NCBI RefSeq assembly: GCF_016863095.1 | Contig: NZ_BOOF01000076.1 | Coordinates: 1-32,493, forward strand | Direction of reading: 5' to 3' | DNA: 32,493 bases | Source: Microbispora siamensis | GTDB taxonomy: Bacteria > Actinomycetota > Actinomycetes > Streptosporangiales > Streptosporangiaceae | In this document: one piece after another, positions 31,432 through 32,493 of the stretch | How positions within the stretch are numbered: the stretch's first letter is position 1 | How the letters are laid out: the number at the start of each line of letters is the position of its first letter | The notes under the pieces: model-generated | Databases searched by the model: none | Seen by the model: only the letters and a program-made list of their open reading frames with translations | Told to the model about the DNA's origin: nothing | Position numbers and translations under genes: made by a program

Positions 31432-32493
31432 GTGAGACGACGCATCGTGGCCTTACTGGCCGCCGTGCTGATGCCCGTGGTCGCGGCGACCACGTTGCTG
31501 GTCACCCAACCGGCCGCCGCGGCCTCGCTGACCAGGGTGACCAGCTTCGGCAACAACCCCAGCAACCTGAACATGTACATCTACGTGCCGGACCGGGTGG
31601 CCGCCCGGCCCGCGCTGCTGGTCGCCGTCCACTACTGCACGGGCACCGCGTCGGCGCTGTTCGGCGGCTACTTCCGCGACTACGTCACCGCGGCCGACCA
31701 GTACGGGTTCATCATCGTGTTCCCGGAGGCCACGCGCAGCGGGCAGTGCTTCGACGTGTACTCGCCCCAGGCGCTGAAGCGGGGCGGCGGCAGCGACCCG
31801 GTCGGCATCATGTCGATGGTCGACTACGCCAAGTCGCGCTACAACGTGGACCCCGGCCGCGTCTACGTCAGCGGCGTCTCCTCCGGCGCGATGATGACCA
31901 ACGTGCTGGCGGCCGAGTACCCGGACGTCTTCAAGGCGGGCTCGGCCTTCATGGGCGTCCCGGCGGGCTGCTTCGCCACCACCGACGGCTCCACCTGGAA
32001 CAGCCAGTGCTCCGGCGGGCAGAGCATCAAGACCGCCCAGCAGTGGGGTGACCTGGCCCGCTCGATGTACCCCGGCTACAGCGGCTCGTATCCGCGCATG
32101 CAGCTGTGGCACGGCACCACCGACACGACGCTGAATTACAACAACTTCGGCGAAGAGATCAAGCAGTGGACCAACCTCAACGGCGTCAGCCAGACGCCCG
32201 CGTCCACCGACAGCCCCTCGTCGGGGTGGACCCGCACCCGGTATGGCAACACCGGCACCCAGCCGCCGGTCGAGGGCGTCAGCGTCTCCGGTCAGGGGCA
32301 CTCGCTGCCCCTCAACGGCATGATCGCCTACGCGATCAACTTCCTCGGCCTCAACAGCACCACGCCGACCTCTCCGTCGCCCACGCCGTCTCCCACACCG
32401 TCGCCCACGCCGCCGGACAGCCCGTCTCCGAGCCCCTCGTCCGGCCCGAGCGGCGGCCCGCCGGCCACCACCCTCGGCGAGGCCGCGGCCCGC
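31432..32493 (+). CDS. Secreted CE1 (PHB-depolymerase-like) acetylxylan/feruloyl esterase, apparently fused to a GH10 xylanase (cut by the window edge)
   Basis: The frame from GTG 31432 (GGAGGAAGGA site upstream) stays open for 354 codons to the edge. A signal peptide (1-31) precedes an extracellular PHB-depolymerase-family esterase domain (about 33-307). The nucleophile is S150 (VSGVSSGAMM), with D231 (WHGTTDTTLNYNN) and H290 (SGQGHSLP). Such CE1 enzymes remove acetyl or feruloyl groups from xylan. A Pro/Ser/Thr linker (309-345) follows, and the last visible residues are TTLGEAAAR. That closely resembles the start of Streptomyces-type GH10 xylanases (TLGAAAAQSGRYFG), so the protein probably continues as a xylanase rather than ending in a binding module. 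The first part is certain from motifs; the fusion is inferred from nine residues. Confidence 0.85.
   Translation, partial: MRRRIVALLAAVLMPVVAATTLLVTQPAAAASLTRVTSFGNNPSNLNMYIYVPDRVAARPALLVAVHYCTGTASALFGGYFRDYVTAADQYGFIIVFPEATRSGQCFDVYSPQALKRGGGSDPVGIMSMVDYAKSRYNVDPGRVYVSGVSSGAMMTNVLAAEYPDVFKAGSAFMGVPAGCFATTDGSTWNSQCSGGQSIKTAQQWGDLARSMYPGYSGSYPRMQLWHGTTDTTLNYNNFGEEIKQWTNLNGVSQTPASTDSPSSGWTRTRYGNTGTQPPVEGVSVSGQGHSLPLNGMIAYAINFLGLNSTTPTSPSPTPSPTPSPTPPDSPSPSPSSGPSGGPPATTLGEAAAR

Overview
The window looks like a chromosomal accessory region of a high-GC, Gram-positive, soil-type actinomycete. Third codon positions are almost always G or C, GTG (and one TTG) starts behind GGAGG-type ribosome binding sites are common, and several families typical of actinomycetes occur (DUF574 methyltransferase, choice-of-anchor A protein, multidomain secreted GH43 enzymes). 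The overall flavour suggests Streptosporangiales or a relative such as Nonomuraea, Microbispora or Streptosporangium. This is inference; there is no rRNA or other taxonomic marker in the window.

Layout. (1) 1-6200, minus strand: the signal peptide of a gene cut by the left edge, then two large secreted GH43 enzymes (arabinoxylan arabinofuranohydrolase-like and beta-xylosidase-like). They share an almost identical C-terminal module, and each is followed by short tandem repeats and a hairpin. A LacI-type palindrome lies upstream. (2) 6.7-11.4 kb: a DUF574 SAM methyltransferase, a decayed LacI regulator, an intact aldolase/dehydrogenase fusion for L-rhamnose catabolism, and a frameshifted choice-of-anchor A pseudogene. 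(3) 11.7-13.9 kb: a secreted subtilase with an unusual catalytic-serine motif. (4) 13.9-22.9 kb: a compact seven-gene minus-strand operon (FAH hydrolase, cyclase/formamidase-like protein, FAD hydroxylase, ACMSD-like decarboxylase, extradiol-type VOC dioxygenase, second FAH protein, SDR). A divergent LysR regulator and an MFS transporter sit beside it. It reads as a complete, probably uncharacterised, ring hydroxylation and meta-cleavage pathway. (5) 23.0-26.4 kb: a conserved cysteine-containing hypothetical protein, then a divergent HxlR regulator and alpha/beta-hydrolase pair with an operator between them, a DUF4287 protein and a small cupin. (6) 26.4-29.7 kb, minus strand: a secreted DUF1080 (3-keto-glycoside hydrolase family) protein behind a secreted sugar-dehydrogenase/PKD protein. 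(7) 30.4-32.5 kb: a sulfotransferase and, running off the right edge, a secreted CE1 esterase. Its proline/threonine linker leads into what appears to be the first residues of a GH10 xylanase.

How the genes fit together. Both ends of the window serve extracellular plant cell-wall breakdown: GH43 enzymes on the left and a CE1 (apparently CE1-GH10) enzyme on the right. Sugar oxidation (GSDH/DUF1080) and rhamnose breakdown lie between them. The central operon would degrade an aromatic acid or amide of the kind released from lignocellulose or soil organic matter, with LysR sensing it and the MFS protein importing it. The decayed LacI and anchor-A genes show ongoing gene loss between these blocks. 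No tRNA, rRNA, CRISPR array, integrase or insertion sequence was recognised.
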